A program made the translations under genes and the position numbers. The notes below the pieces were generated by a model, which saw only the letters and a list, made by a program, of their open reading frames with translations, searched no databases and was not told where the DNA came from. From positions 153,527 to 217,526 of the forward strand of contig NZ_PIOB01000007.1 of the NCBI RefSeq assembly GCF_002909255.1: a stretch of 64,000 nucleotides of DNA, in the 5' to 3' direction. The DNA comes from Arenibacter hampyeongensis. Lineage in GTDB: Bacteria > Bacteroidota > Bacteroidia > Flavobacteriales > Flavobacteriaceae. This document shows positions 49,353 to 59,203 of the stretch, in pieces. How positions within the stretch are numbered: position 1 is the first letter of the stretch; each line of letters opens with the position of its first letter.

Positions 49353-50339
49353 ATGTCCTTGGAAATTGAAAGTAAACTAGAGAAGATTCCCTTAGTAAAT
49401 TGGATAGTGGGTTTAATGAAAAAGGTTAAGTTGCCAGCGTTTGAGGGGCTTTCCTTTTATGACCTGATTGAGATGTATATAATGGGGATTGTGAAGGGAG
49501 CTTTGTCTACACGAGCCAGTTCCATAGCCTTTAGTTTGTTTTTGGCCCTATTTCCATTGCTTATTTTCTTAGTTACTCTGATTCCGTTCATTATTCCCTA
49601 TGTTTCTGTGGGAAATTCAGATTTCGATACAGAATTCTTAATTTTTTTGGAATCATTTCTACCTTCGGCAACTGGCGAATATTTTAGTGAAATTTACGTG
49701 CAGATAAGTCAACAGGAAAGAGGGGACGTATTGTCATCGGCTATCGCTTTTATTACTTCAATTTTTTTAATGGCCAATGGGGTGAATGCCATTTTTGGGG
49801 GATTTGAAAATTCTTATCACGTAAGTCTCAACCGCAATATTTTTAAGCAGTATGGTTATGCCTTATTGGTAGGGTTAATGTTGTCTATCCTGCTTTTGTT
49901 TGGGGCTGTCATATTTGTTTATTTCGAGGCCTATGTGCTTATAGGCTTACACGATATAACCCATAGGGGAATGGAATTGGAGGTGGATCAAAGCGAATTT
50001 GTTTTGGTGCAATGGGGTAAGTTTCTGTTTTTAGGGCTGCTGGCCTATTTTATTACCGCGATTTTATATTATTTTGGAACAAAAGAGGGAAGGCAAGCCA
50101 AGTTTTTTTCCTCTGGGGCTTTAATGACTACCTTACTTTTTATATTGACGTCTTACCTATTCGGGGTTTATGTTGAGAAATTTGCCAGATATAATGAATT
50201 GTATGGGGCTTTGGGTGGTTTGTTGATATTATTGGTCTTTATCTGGTTAAATTCCAATATCTTGCTACTGGGGTTCGAATTAAATGCCTCATTAAACTCG
50301 TTAAGGAAAAAATATGAAAAACATGATGGAAGTGAATAG
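49353..50339 (+). CDS. YihY/BrkB-family inner-membrane protein
   Basis: A 328-residue membrane protein with six or seven helices and the YihY pattern: STRASSIAFSLFLALFPLLI (about 52-71), FITSIFLMANGVNAIFGGFE and YGALGGLLILLVFIWLNSNI near the C-terminus, with a polar tail. Once annotated as RNase BN, the family is now regarded as membrane proteins of uncertain, possibly transport, function. The gene abuts nadC with no spacer and overlaps the DUF2147 gene by 26 bp, so the three are cotranscribed. Confidence 0.88.
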   Translation: MSLEIESKLEKIPLVNWIVGLMKKVKLPAFEGLSFYDLIEMYIMGIVKGALSTRASSIAFSLFLALFPLLIFLVTLIPFIIPYVSVGNSDFDTEFLIFLESFLPSATGEYFSEIYVQISQQERGDVLSSAIAFITSIFLMANGVNAIFGGFENSYHVSLNRNIFKQYGYALLVGLMLSILLLFGAVIFVYFEAYVLIGLHDITHRGMELEVDQSEFVLVQWGKFLFLGLLAYFITAILYYFGTKEGRQAKFFSSGALMTTLLFILTSYLFGVYVEKFARYNELYGALGGLLILLVFIWLNSNILLLGFELNASLNSLRKKYEKHDGSE

Positions 50340-50763
50340 GTGGGCAATGTGTGGTGTTTTTGTACTTTTTTCAATGTGCTGTTCGGCACAGAGCATATTT
50401 GGAAAATGGAAGACGATCGACGATAGAACCGGTTTTCCCAAAGCTATTATCAGTATTTATGAGCAAGACGGACTTATGTACGGCCATGTGGTGGAGATTT
50501 TGGAGGAAGGCAGAGAAAATGAGGTATGTGTGAAATGTGAAGGTGATAGAAAAGATCAGCCAATTGTAGGTATGAAAATTATTGAAGATGTGGAACACAT
50601 AGGCAATGGGGAATGGAAAGGAAAAACACTGTTCGATCCGGAACAGGCAATGACCTTTAGGTGCAAGTTGTGGTTAAACCCGGATAATCCGGACGAATTA
50701 AAGGTAAGAGGGTATCTGGCATTCATTTATCGTACCCAGACCTGGATAAGGGTGGAAGGATAG
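50314..50763 (+). CDS. DUF2147 protein (secreted)
   Basis: A 149-residue exported protein with a signal peptide ending near CSAQ. The mature part has the DUF2147 pattern: IFGKWKTIDDRTGFPKAIIS, MYGHVVEILEEGRENEVC, then CVKCEGDRKDQPIVGMKI, and LKVRGYLAFIYRTQTWIRV. The family is a small lipocalin-like beta-barrel of unknown function, found in many Bacteroidetes. The start at 50314 overlaps the YihY gene by 26 bp; ATGs at 50326 and 50347 are possible alternatives. priA begins 13 bp after its stop. Confidence 0.85.
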   Translation: MKNMMEVNRWAMCGVFVLFSMCCSAQSIFGKWKTIDDRTGFPKAIISIYEQDGLMYGHVVEILEEGRENEVCVKCEGDRKDQPIVGMKIIEDVEHIGNGEWKGKTLFDPEQAMTFRCKLWLNPDNPDELKVRGYLAFIYRTQTWIRVEG

Positions 50764-50776
50764 AAGTTAAGGGAAT

Positions 50777-53233
50777 ATGCAGGATTTTATCAATGTTATT
50801 TTACCCATTCCAATAGAAAAACTCTTCACCTATAAGGTTACCGAGGAAGAGGTGAAAATTTTAAAACCGGGAATGAGGGTGGCCGTTCCTTTTGGGAAGT
50901 CAAAAATATATACTGCCTTGGTGTTCGAAATTCACAACACCGCTCCCACCGTGTACGAAGCTAAGGGGATAGATCAAGTCCTGGACGAATACCCTTTGGT
51001 TACTAGTATTCAACTTAAATTTTGGCAATGGTTGGCCCAATATTATATGTGCTCCATTGGGGAAGTTTTCCGCTCTGCAGTACCAAGTGCATTGTTGCTG
51101 GAAAGTGAAACTTTAATACTTAAGAACGATGGGGCAATAATAGAGGAAAACGACTTGTTGGATGACGAATTTCTGGTATTTGAGGCATTGCAGCATCAAT
51201 CCATACTAAGAGTCCAGGAAATAAGTGATATTCTGGACAAAAAGAATATCATCCCAGTATTAAACAGATTGCTCAAAAAGAATATTATCCTTCTCAAGGA
51301 AGAAATGTTTGAGCAGTATAAGCCCAAATTGGTCCGATATGTTCAATTGGGGATAAACCACAGGTCCGAAGAAAATTTGGAAGTATTGTTGAATAGCTTA
51401 ACCAGGGCACCTAAACAAAGTCAAGTTGTTCTCTCACTGTTCCAATTACAGGCCACGACAAAGAAGCCTGTAAAAGTGGGCGATTTGGAAAAGGCGAGCA
51501 ATAGTTCCAGTGCGATCATTAAAACTTTGATAGATAAGGGTATTTTAGAGGAGCATTTTGTTCAAACGGATAGGGTGGTTTATGAGGGGGAAGATGGGAA
51601 CAATACTTTGAAATCCTTAAATGATCATCAGCTTGCGGCTTTAGGGAATATAAAGGCATACTTCAAAGATAACAAGGTGGTGCTTTTACATGGAGTAACC
51701 TCTTCGGGGAAAACTGAGGTATACGTTAAGTTAATAGAGGAGTATTTAAGTAAAGGTAAGCAAGCGCTCTACCTACTACCTGAAATAGCACTTACTACCC
51801 AGTTGATCTCTAGATTGCAGGCCTATTTTGGTGAAAAAGTGGCCGTTTATCATTCTAAATATAATGTGCAGGAGAGGGTAGAGGTTTGGAATAATGTACT
51901 TGAAAATAAACCAAAAGCACAGATTGTAATAGGGGCAAGATCAGCTTTGTTTTTACCTTTTAAAGAGTTGGGATTGGTGATCGTGGATGAGGAACATGAA
52001 AGTTCTTTTAAACAGTATGACCCAGCACCCAGATATCATGCACGGGACGCCGCCATAGTTTTGGGTAATTTGCATGGTAGCGATATTTTATTGGGTTCGG
52101 CCACTCCCAGTGTAGAAAGTTTTTATAATGTAAAGACCACCAAATTTGGCTACGCCCGTATAGATCGAAGATATGGCAATGTGCTTATGCCGGAAATGGA
52201 ATTGGTAGATATTAAGGAACAGTCCCGAAAAAAAAGGATGAAAGGACATTTTTCTGAGCGGCTACTGGAAGAAATTGCGGAAACCTTGGAAAACGGGGAG
52301 CAGGTTATTCTATTCCAAAACCGAAGGGGATTTGCCCCCATAATGGAGTGTACCACATGTGGTCATGCTCCGCAATGTCCAAATTGTGACGTAAGCTTAA
52401 CCTACCATCAATTTAAAAAACAATTGCGCTGTCACTATTGTAGCTATCACATTGCCCTGCAGACAAGCTGCCAAGCCTGTGGGAATGCTACTTTGGATAC
52501 CAAAGGATTCGGAACCGAACAAGTGGAACAGGAACTAAACGACTTGTTCCCGAAAGCCAATGTTGGAAGAATGGATTTGGACACCACTCGGGGGAAACAT
52601 GGTTATGAGAAGATCATCACATCTTTTGAGCAGCAGGAAATTGACATTTTGGTCGGAACGCAAATGCTGACCAAGGGCTTGGATTTTAGGAATGTAAATC
52701 TAGTAGGAATCATGAATGCGGATTCATTGTTGAACTTTCCCGATTTTAGGGCCCACGAAAGAAGTTTTCAATTACTGACACAAGTGGCCGGTAGGGCAGG
52801 GAGGACCAAGAAAAGAGGCAAGGTGATAATCCAGAGTTATAATCCAAATCACAGGATTTTGCAGCAAGTGACCACTAGTGATTACGATGGCATGTTTATG
52901 GAACAGGTTTATGAAAGGGAACAGTACAAGTATCCCCCTATAAACAGAATCATTAAAATTACTTTTAAGCACAAGGACTACAATAAACTCAATGATGCAG
53001 CGGAGTGGTTTGCCAAGTCGTTAAGAAATATTTTCGGCGAAAATGTATTGGGCCCCGAATATCCTCCAGTGGCAAGAATTCGCAATCAGTATATCAAAAA
53101 CATTATCATCAAGATCGGAGGTAAATTCTCTTTGGTCAAAACAAAAAATAGCATTAAAAGAATTGAAAAATCCTTTAATGCTATCTCATATTACAGAGGT
53201 GTTCGGGTAATCTACAACGTAGATCACATTTAA
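50777..53233 (+). CDS. priA: Primosomal protein N' (replication restart helicase)
   Basis: An 818-residue superfamily-2 helicase that reloads the replisome at stalled forks. The N-terminal 3'-DNA-binding domain covers about 1-100 (FINVILPIPIEKLFTYKV). Walker A is GVTSSGKTEVYVK, the DExH motif is VIVDEEHESSFKQYD, and motif V/VI residues appear in VGTQMLTKGLDF and TQVAGRAGRTKKRG. Eight Cys in CTTCGHAPQCPNCDVSL and CHYCSYHIALQTSCQACG bind two zinc ions. Length and motif order are typical. It closes the nadC-YihY-DUF2147 group and faces the LytTR gene tail to tail. Confidence 0.96.
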   Translation: MQDFINVILPIPIEKLFTYKVTEEEVKILKPGMRVAVPFGKSKIYTALVFEIHNTAPTVYEAKGIDQVLDEYPLVTSIQLKFWQWLAQYYMCSIGEVFRSAVPSALLLESETLILKNDGAIIEENDLLDDEFLVFEALQHQSILRVQEISDILDKKNIIPVLNRLLKKNIILLKEEMFEQYKPKLVRYVQLGINHRSEENLEVLLNSLTRAPKQSQVVLSLFQLQATTKKPVKVGDLEKASNSSSAIIKTLIDKGILEEHFVQTDRVVYEGEDGNNTLKSLNDHQLAALGNIKAYFKDNKVVLLHGVTSSGKTEVYVKLIEEYLSKGKQALYLLPEIALTTQLISRLQAYFGEKVAVYHSKYNVQERVEVWNNVLENKPKAQIVIGARSALFLPFKELGLVIVDEEHESSFKQYDPAPRYHARDAAIVLGNLHGSDILLGSATPSVESFYNVKTTKFGYARIDRRYGNVLMPEMELVDIKEQSRKKRMKGHFSERLLEEIAETLENGEQVILFQNRRGFAPIMECTTCGHAPQCPNCDVSLTYHQFKKQLRCHYCSYHIALQTSCQACGNATLDTKGFGTEQVEQELNDLFPKANVGRMDLDTTRGKHGYEKIITSFEQQEIDILVGTQMLTKGLDFRNVNLVGIMNADSLLNFPDFRAHERSFQLLTQVAGRAGRTKKRGKVIIQSYNPNHRILQQVTTSDYDGMFMEQVYEREQYKYPPINRIIKITFKHKDYNKLNDAAEWFAKSLRNIFGENVLGPEYPPVARIRNQYIKNIIIKIGGKFSLVKTKNSIKRIEKSFNAISYYRGVRVIYNVDHI

Positions 53234-53236
53234 TAC

Positions 53237-53929
53237 CTAAAAATTATTTAGGGCCTCTGCCAATTCCGTCTTCTTATTTCTACTTAGAGGTATTTGTTTT
53301 CCGCTAACTTCTACATTTTTGCTGTTAAACTTCTCCACTTTCTCCAAGTTAACAATATAGGATTTGTGAATTCTTAAAAACTTGTCTTCCGGCAACTGTT
53401 TTTCAAAAGATTTCATTGTTGATAAAATTACGATATTGGCCTCATCCGTAACTAATTTTATATAGTCGCCCAAGGCTTCAATCCATTTTATCTCGTTTAA
53501 TATAACCTTTCTTTTCTTTAGGTTACTCTTAACAAAGATATGTTCTTCATCTTCCGTTACCTTATTGATTTGTTCGTATTTTGCAACGGCTCTCTTAACA
53601 GAGGCGTCAAAACGCGATAAGGTAATAGGCTTGTGAAGGTAATCCGTTACATCGTAATCAAATGCCTTTAGGGCATAATCAGGTTTACCAGTAATCAAAA
53701 TCACCTGAGGGCTGTTATCTAGGGACTCCAATAGGTCGAATCCTGTGATAATTGGCATCTCTACATCTAGGAAAATTAAATCGATTTCATTGTTTTTGAT
53801 GCCGTTCTTGGCTTCAATGGCATTACTGTACTCAGCTACCAAAGCCAGATTCGGATGGTTGTTCACCAGTTTGGCAACTGCCATCCGCTGCATGGACGAG
53901 TCGTCCACGATAATGCTTCTTAATTTCAT
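53237..53929 (-). CDS. Orphan LytTR-family response regulator
   Basis: A 230-residue regulator with a receiver domain (acidic Asp9-Asp10, phospho-acceptor Asp55 in FLDVEMPIITGFD, Lys in YLHKPI) and a LytTR DNA-binding domain (about 130-230, ending NSKNVEVSGKQIPLSRNKKT). LytTR domains bind DNA repeats through beta strands. No histidine kinase is adjacent, so the kinase is encoded elsewhere, perhaps outside this window. It ends 3 bp from priA and starts upstream of the divergent rpsF promoter region. It is not closely similar to the regulator at 7966. Confidence 0.9.
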   Translation of the reverse strand: MKLRSIIVDDSSMQRMAVAKLVNNHPNLALVAEYSNAIEAKNGIKNNEIDLIFLDVEMPIITGFDLLESLDNSPQVILITGKPDYALKAFDYDVTDYLHKPITLSRFDASVKRAVAKYEQINKVTEDEEHIFVKSNLKKRKVILNEIKWIEALGDYIKLVTDEANIVILSTMKSFEKQLPEDKFLRIHKSYIVNLEKVEKFNSKNVEVSGKQIPLSRNKKTELAEALNNF

Positions 53930-54110
53930 AAATGGTTGATTTGTGGGGTTAAATCATCGACAAAGTACTTAAAAATCATGCTGATGTACAACAAAAGTTG
54001 TAAACATTGCAGTAATTGTTGTGTAAATGGCAATGACCATAGTTTTAATTGTTTTTGGTTAAGTTCAATATTATGTTTGTTCTAGGTATAACGAAGATTT
54101 TCCCATTTTC

Positions 54111-54141
54111 TTGTGATATGAATAAAAAATAATTACTTTTG
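54111..54141 (+). promoter_or_regulatory. Promoter of the rpsF-rpsR-rplI operon
   Basis: TTG at 54111-54113 and TACTTTTG at 54134-54141, with a 20-base spacer, match the Bacteroidetes -33/-7 consensus well. The rpsF ATG lies 23 bases further, giving a short leader. Confidence 0.8.
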
Positions 54142-54164
54142 CACACTTAAAAAATTTTAAACAT

Positions 54165-54503
54165 ATGAACAATTACGAAACTGTTTTCATTTTAAATCCC
54201 GTTCTATCTGATGTTCAGATAGAGGAAACAGTTAAGAAATTTGAGGATTTCTTAATTAACAAAGGTGCCAAAATGGTAGCCAAAGAAAACTGGGGGCTAA
54301 AGAAATTGGCCTACCCTATCCAACACAAGAAAAGTGGTTTTTACCATTTGTTCGAGTTTACAGCTGAAGGCGACGTCGTTGCCCCTTATGAATTGGAATT
54401 CAGAAGGGACGAGCGAATTATGCGTTGTCTGACTGTGAAATTAGACAAGCATGCCGTATCATGGGCAGAGAGAAGAAGAACAAAGTTAAAAGCTAAAGCG
54501 TAA
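54165..54503 (+). CDS. rpsF: 30S ribosomal protein S6
   Basis: A 112-residue ribosomal protein that binds 16S rRNA together with S18 on the platform of the small subunit. Recognised by [37 protein letters not shown] and the basic end. It is the first gene of a three-gene operon with rpsR and rplI, with rpsR 5 bp after it. Length is normal. The S6-S18 pair binds a conserved element in its own leader in many bacteria; the leader here is too short to show a clear fold. Confidence 0.97.
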   Translation: MNNYETVFILNPVLSDVQIEETVKKFEDFLINKGAKMVAKENWGLKKLAYPIQHKKSGFYHLFEFTAEGDVVAPYELEFRRDERIMRCLTVKLDKHAVSWAERRRTKLKAKA

Positions 54504-54508
54504 GGATT

Positions 54509-54805
54509 ATGGCATCAATAGAACAACAAGCAAAAGGTAAAAAAGATGGAGAGATCAGATATCTTACTCCTCTTAATATAGAGACCAATACTCAAAAGAA
54601 ATATTGTCGTTTCAAAAAATCAGGTATTAAATATATAGATTACAAAGATCCTGATTTTTTAATAAAGTTAGTAAATGAGCAAGGTAAATTGCTTCCAAGA
54701 AGACTTACTGGAACTTCCTTGAAATATCAGCGTAAAGTGGCCGTTGCTGTAAAAAGAGCGCGTCATTTAGCTTTAATGCCATATGTTGGCGATTTATTAA
54801 AATAA
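54509..54805 (+). CDS. rpsR: 30S ribosomal protein S18
   Basis: A 98-residue S18, recognised by [20 protein letters not shown] and [20 protein letters not shown], with the basic C-terminal half that contacts 16S rRNA beside S6. The N-terminal extension of about 20 residues ([17 protein letters not shown]) is usual in Bacteroidetes. It follows rpsF by 5 bp and precedes rplI by 13 bp, so all three are one transcript. Confidence 0.97.
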   Translation: MASIEQQAKGKKDGEIRYLTPLNIETNTQKKYCRFKKSGIKYIDYKDPDFLIKLVNEQGKLLPRRLTGTSLKYQRKVAVAVKRARHLALMPYVGDLLK

Positions 54806-54818
54806 AAAGAAACGGACG

Positions 54819-55274
54819 ATGGAACTTATATTAAAGGAAGACGTACAGAACTTAGGTTTTAAAGATGATTTGGTGAAAGTAAAGAATGGTTTTGGTAGAA
54901 ATTACCTTATACCTAGAGGATTGGCCTCGTTAGCTACACCATCTGCCAAGAAAGTATTGGCCGAAAATTTAAAACAAAGAGCTCACAAAGAGAAGAAAAT
55001 TGTTGATGCTGCCAATAAGACTGCAGAAGCAATTAAGCAATTGGAAATCAAGATTGCCGCTAAAGCTGGTGCAGGAGATAAATTGTTTGGATCTATTACC
55101 AATATAGATTTGGCCGATGCTTTGGAAAAAGCTGGACATTCTTTGGATAGAAAATATATTTCTATACAAGGCGGTGCAGTTAAAAGGACTGGTCCTTACA
55201 ATGCTCAAATAAGATTGCACAGAGATGTGGTAGTCGATTTTCCATTTGAAGTAGTTGCAGAGGCAAAAAGTTAA
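54819..55274 (+). CDS. rplI: 50S ribosomal protein L9
   Basis: A 151-residue L9 with the two-domain layout. The N-terminal RNA-binding domain is MELILKEDVQNLGFKDDLVK and GFGRNYLIPRGLASLATPS; a long connecting helix (about 45-75) leads to the C-terminal domain (KLFGSITNIDLADALEKAG, VDFPFEVV). It binds 23S rRNA near the L1 stalk and limits frameshifting. It ends the rpsF-rpsR-rplI operon, and a clear terminator follows 20 bp after the stop codon. Confidence 0.97.
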   Translation: MELILKEDVQNLGFKDDLVKVKNGFGRNYLIPRGLASLATPSAKKVLAENLKQRAHKEKKIVDAANKTAEAIKQLEIKIAAKAGAGDKLFGSITNIDLADALEKAGHSLDRKYISIQGGAVKRTGPYNAQIRLHRDVVVDFPFEVVAEAKS

Positions 55275-55294
55275 TAGCTTTTACATAATTATTT

Positions 55295-55324
55295 AAAAGG
55301 CCACAGAAATGTGGCCTTTTTTTG
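55295..55324 (+). terminator. Terminator of the rpsF-rpsR-rplI operon
   Basis: AAAAGGCCAC pairs with GTGGCCTTTT around a 6-base loop (55295-55320), followed by T residues. Confidence 0.92.
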
Positions 55325-55375
55325 TGCTATTTTTATAGGTAATAACTTGATTACTAACTCAAAACAGAAAATATC

Positions 55376-58300
55376 ATGAAAAAGATTCTTCTAGTCATAT
55401 CTTTTGTTTGCTGTGGCCTTATGCTCTCTGCACAGGTAACCACCTCCAATATTAGGGGGGTTGTTCTTGATGATGAAGATGTTCCATTGCTGGGGGCCAA
55501 CATTGTGGCAATACATACCCCAACAGGTACCAAGTATGGAGCCATTACCAATGAGGACGGTAGGTTTAATTTGCTTAACCTTAGGGTTGGCGGGCCCTAT
55601 GAAGTTACCATATCCTTTATTGGTTTTAAAACCCAAACAGATAACGACATTTTTCTGACCTTGGGGAAAACCCAGAATATAGAGGTTAAATTAATGTCTG
55701 ACGACCAGGCTTTGGACGAAGTAATCGTGGTTTCCGATCGGGGGACCGGTACTTTTGGGAGCGATAGGACGGGATCTGAGACCAGTGTTGGCCGCAGGGA
55801 ATTGACTAGGCTTCCTACAATTTCCAGATCGGCTTCAGATTTTACTAGACTGGAACCTACGGCCAGTGGAAATTCGTTTGGGGGCCGAAATGATCAGTAC
55901 AATAATTTTTCCTTGGACGGAGCTATATTTAATAACCCTTTTGGTTTGGATGCGCCAACACCTGGTGGACAAACTGATGCCCAACCCATATCTTTGGATG
56001 CCATAGATCAAATTCAGGTTTCCACTGCTCCTTACGATGTAACTCAATCGGGGTTTACCGGGGCTTCAGTAAATGCGGTTACCAAAAGTGGAACCAATGA
56101 ATTCCATGGAACTGCTTATGGCTTTTACAGAAACCAGGATTTAACCGGGAGTAAGGTGAAAGGTGAGGATGTTGTAAAACCGACTTTAAAACAAAATCAA
56201 TATGGATTTAGCCTGGGAGGTCCTATAGTCAAAAATAAACTTTTCTTTTTCGTTAACTTCGAAAAGGAGGAAAGGGATGATCTGGGTACAAATGGCTGGA
56301 TACCTAATACAAATTCTGGTGCTGTAAATGAATCACGTGTTTTGGAGAGCGATCTAATATCTGTTCAATCTGCATTGTCCGTCTTGGGATATAATACTGG
56401 CGCTTATCAGGGGTTTACTTTCGGAGCCAAATCTACCAAGGGTATCTTTAAGTTGGATTGGAATATTAATGATAACAATAGACTGGCTATAATTTATAAT
56501 TTTTTAAATGCTTCCAAGGAAAAACCAGCACATCCAACAGCATTTTCGCCAAGAGGACCTAACTTTTCAACTTTACAGTTTGAAAATGCAGGATACGAAA
56601 TTAATAATAAGCTAAAGTCTATTCAACTGGAGCTCAATTCAACGCTTTCCGACGAGGCCATTAATAAATTACAGATTGGGTATTCCCATTTTGATGATTT
56701 CAGGGTACCACTGTCTGTTCCTGCTCCAATCATTACCATTCAGGACGGCAACAATGGTAACTACATTATTGCTGGTCATGAACCTTTCTCCATTAATAAC
56801 TTATTGGATCAAAAGGTATTTCAATTAACCAATAATCTTAGTTTTTTTAAAGGCGACCACACTTATACAGTAGGTTTTTCATTTGAAAAGTTCGAATTTC
56901 AAAACTCTTTTAATTTAACGGCATACGATAATTTTGGGGCATCTTCGTATTACGGAACATTTGGTGCTTATCCGGATGTGGCAACTTTTTTGGCAGATGC
57001 CAACAATGCTAATGGAGTACTGGCTACTAATTTAGCATATGCCCAAAATGTTTTTAATTCACGAACAGCTTCAGGTATAGGAAACGACGGGGGTTGGAAA
57101 TTGTCCGAACTCAATGTAGGTCAGTTGGCATTTTATGTTCAGGACGAATGGAATACTACCAATAATTTCAAATTAACTTACGGGATTCGGTTCGATAAGC
57201 CACTTTATTTTAATACTGGGAACCTGATTCAGAAATTTATTGATACGGATAACGGGGCCACTAGAGATAATTCCATTTCCTATTATAATCCCAATAAAGG
57301 GGAAGAGGTGTTTCTTAATTCTACAAAAATGCCTACCAATGATTGGTTGATTTCTCCCAGACTGGGGTTTAATTGGGAAGTGGACGGTGAAAGTGCAACT
57401 CAGGTTCGGGGGGGTACCGGAATATTTACCGGGAGGTTGCCATTTGTTTGGATAGGAAATCAGGTAAGCGGGGCCGATGACGGTTTTTTACAATTGGTTG
57501 ATCCGGATTTTAAATTCCCCCAAGTGTGGAGAACCAATTTAGGATTGGATAAAAGATTAGAAAATGGAATTATTGGAACAGTCGACGTTTCTTATACCAA
57601 AGATATCAATGCAGCACATGTGCAGAACTGGGGAATGCGAAATCCTACAGGAACTTTGAATGCCCCCGGGGACAATAGACCTGTATATGCAGCATCGGAC
57701 AAGGGCAATAATGCATATGTATTTACAAATTCGGATAAAGGGAGAATTTGGAGTGTTGCCTTAAAGGGGCAAAAAACCTTTTCCAACGGATTGTACACTA
57801 GTATAGCATATAGTTATTTGAATGCAAAAGATGTGAATTCCATCGAGGCCGAGATTACCGGTGATGCCTTCGATTTTAATCCAAACTTGGGAAATGCCAA
57901 TAACGACGTTCTTGCCTATTCAAAATATGGTGATGCACATCGCTTTATTGGTGTATTGTCCAAGCAGTTTAAATATGGCGGGGACACATGGGCTACCACC
58001 ATATCTACTTTTTTTGAATATGCCCAAGGGGGAAGGTATAATTATACTTATGCTGGCAATATTAATAATGATAGTTCTTTCCAGAATAACGATCTATTAT
58101 ATATTCCTACCGCTGCAGAATTGGGGCAGATGCAGTTTTCGGGAGCTGGACAGGCAGAAGCTTTTGAGGCTTACATTCGTCAAGATGATTATCTAAGGGA
58201 CCACAGGGGTGAATATATGGAACGTTATGGAGCTACGGCACCTTGGAGGGGGCGTTGGGATATGAAATTATTGCAGGATTATAATTTTCAGGTGGCAGGT

Positions 58301-58537
58301 GATAAAACTAACACCATCCAGTTTAGTATAGATGTATTGAATGTTGGAAACTTAATAAGCTCGGATTGGGGTTTGGTTCAACAGGCCAATAATATTAGCC
58401 CAATTGGGGTGAATGTTGATCCCAACACCAACACCCCCACTTATACTTTTGATTCCAGCGTTACCAAAACCTATGGATATGATAGTGGATTATTGTCCAG
58501 ATGGCAAGCACAATTTGGCTTACGCTATATATTCTAA
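55376..58537 (+). CDS. Oar-like TonB-dependent outer-membrane protein
   Basis: A 1053-residue outer-membrane protein: signal peptide ending near LSAQ, a CarboxypepD_reg-like domain (about 24-110, VTTSNIRGVVLDDEDVPLLG), a plug (about 115-250, with GGRNDQYNNFSLDGAIFNNP and ASVNAVTKSGTNEFHGTAYG), and a large beta-barrel ending in RYIF. The Oar-type plug with VGRRELTRLPTISRSASDF resembles Oar of Myxococcus xanthus, which takes part in protein export and adhesion. No SusD-like gene is next to it, and the cargo is not evident. Terminator-like hairpins flank it on both sides, so it is monocistronic. Confidence 0.88.
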   Translation: MKKILLVISFVCCGLMLSAQVTTSNIRGVVLDDEDVPLLGANIVAIHTPTGTKYGAITNEDGRFNLLNLRVGGPYEVTISFIGFKTQTDNDIFLTLGKTQNIEVKLMSDDQALDEVIVVSDRGTGTFGSDRTGSETSVGRRELTRLPTISRSASDFTRLEPTASGNSFGGRNDQYNNFSLDGAIFNNPFGLDAPTPGGQTDAQPISLDAIDQIQVSTAPYDVTQSGFTGASVNAVTKSGTNEFHGTAYGFYRNQDLTGSKVKGEDVVKPTLKQNQYGFSLGGPIVKNKLFFFVNFEKEERDDLGTNGWIPNTNSGAVNESRVLESDLISVQSALSVLGYNTGAYQGFTFGAKSTKGIFKLDWNINDNNRLAIIYNFLNASKEKPAHPTAFSPRGPNFSTLQFENAGYEINNKLKSIQLELNSTLSDEAINKLQIGYSHFDDFRVPLSVPAPIITIQDGNNGNYIIAGHEPFSINNLLDQKVFQLTNNLSFFKGDHTYTVGFSFEKFEFQNSFNLTAYDNFGASSYYGTFGAYPDVATFLADANNANGVLATNLAYAQNVFNSRTASGIGNDGGWKLSELNVGQLAFYVQDEWNTTNNFKLTYGIRFDKPLYFNTGNLIQKFIDTDNGATRDNSISYYNPNKGEEVFLNSTKMPTNDWLISPRLGFNWEVDGESATQVRGGTGIFTGRLPFVWIGNQVSGADDGFLQLVDPDFKFPQVWRTNLGLDKRLENGIIGTVDVSYTKDINAAHVQNWGMRNPTGTLNAPGDNRPVYAASDKGNNAYVFTNSDKGRIWSVALKGQKTFSNGLYTSIAYSYLNAKDVNSIEAEITGDAFDFNPNLGNANNDVLAYSKYGDAHRFIGVLSKQFKYGGDTWATTISTFFEYAQGGRYNYTYAGNINNDSSFQNNDLLYIPTAAELGQMQFSGAGQAEAFEAYIRQDDYLRDHRGEYMERYGATAPWRGRWDMKLLQDYNFQVAGDKTNTIQFSIDVLNVGNLISSDWGLVQQANNISPIGVNVDPNTNTPTYTFDSSVTKTYGYDSGLLSRWQAQFGLRYIF

Positions 58538-58559
58538 AATAATTATAATTTAATATTTA

Positions 58560-58592
58560 AAAGGCTGTGCAAATCCCACAGCCTTTTTATTT
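58560..58592 (+). terminator. Terminator of the Oar-like gene
   Basis: AAAGGCTGTG pairs with CACAGCCTTT around an 8-base loop and is followed by T residues, 22 bases after the stop codon. Confidence 0.9.
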
Positions 58593-58667
58593 TTGCAGTT
58601 CTTTAGAGCTTTGTTAAAATTCATTGTATGATCAGTGAATGTTTAAAGGGCCATTCAATTATTAAAA

Positions 58668-59138
58668 ATGAAATATACTAGACTAACAAGAGAGCAGTTG
58701 GAGGAGTTGCATCAGGAATTCATTAATTTTTTGGCTACCCAATCCATCACAGGTGACGAATGGGATACACTGAAGAAAGAAAAACCGGAAGTAGCGGAGG
58801 AGGAACTTGATATTTTTAGCGATTTAATTTGGGAAGGTGTTTTGGCCAAAGTAAAGTACTTGGAAAATATCTCTGCCCAGCAGATGCATTTTTTCAGTAC
58901 AGAAGAAAAGGAAATGAAGCTTATCTCGGTAAAGGTGATGAACCCTGATATAGATCTAAGTACCAAAGAGGGCTTTTCCTGGTTCAGAAAAAATTACCAA
59001 TCCGATTTTGTGGAATACCTAACCGCCTCCAAGGCGTATACGGAAGATAAAAACCTGGATAAGTTTAATTTAATTAAACAGGGCGCCGTTATTACCAAAG
59101 GAGAACTTTACCAATGGTTCGAGGATTTAATAGGTTAA
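58668..59138 (+). CDS. Conserved flavobacterial protein, DUF6495-like
   Basis: A 156-residue acidic soluble protein without signal peptide (MKYTRLTREQLEELHQEFIN, then EEELDIFSDLIWEGVLAKV). I recall this type of protein as a family conserved in Flavobacteriia next to hisS, named DUF6495 in recent databases, but I am only moderately sure of that label. No catalytic motif is seen. The gene ends 65 bp before hisS and may share its transcript. Some databases label its relatives as HisRS from this proximity alone, which the sequence does not support. Confidence 0.6.
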   Translation: MKYTRLTREQLEELHQEFINFLATQSITGDEWDTLKKEKPEVAEEELDIFSDLIWEGVLAKVKYLENISAQQMHFFSTEEKEMKLISVKVMNPDIDLSTKEGFSWFRKNYQSDFVEYLTASKAYTEDKNLDKFNLIKQGAVITKGELYQWFEDLIG

Positions 59139-59203
59139 TTAAACTTATTCCCTAATAAGCAAAGTTTCACAATCCACTATATTTACATCAGATTTAAAAA
59201 ACA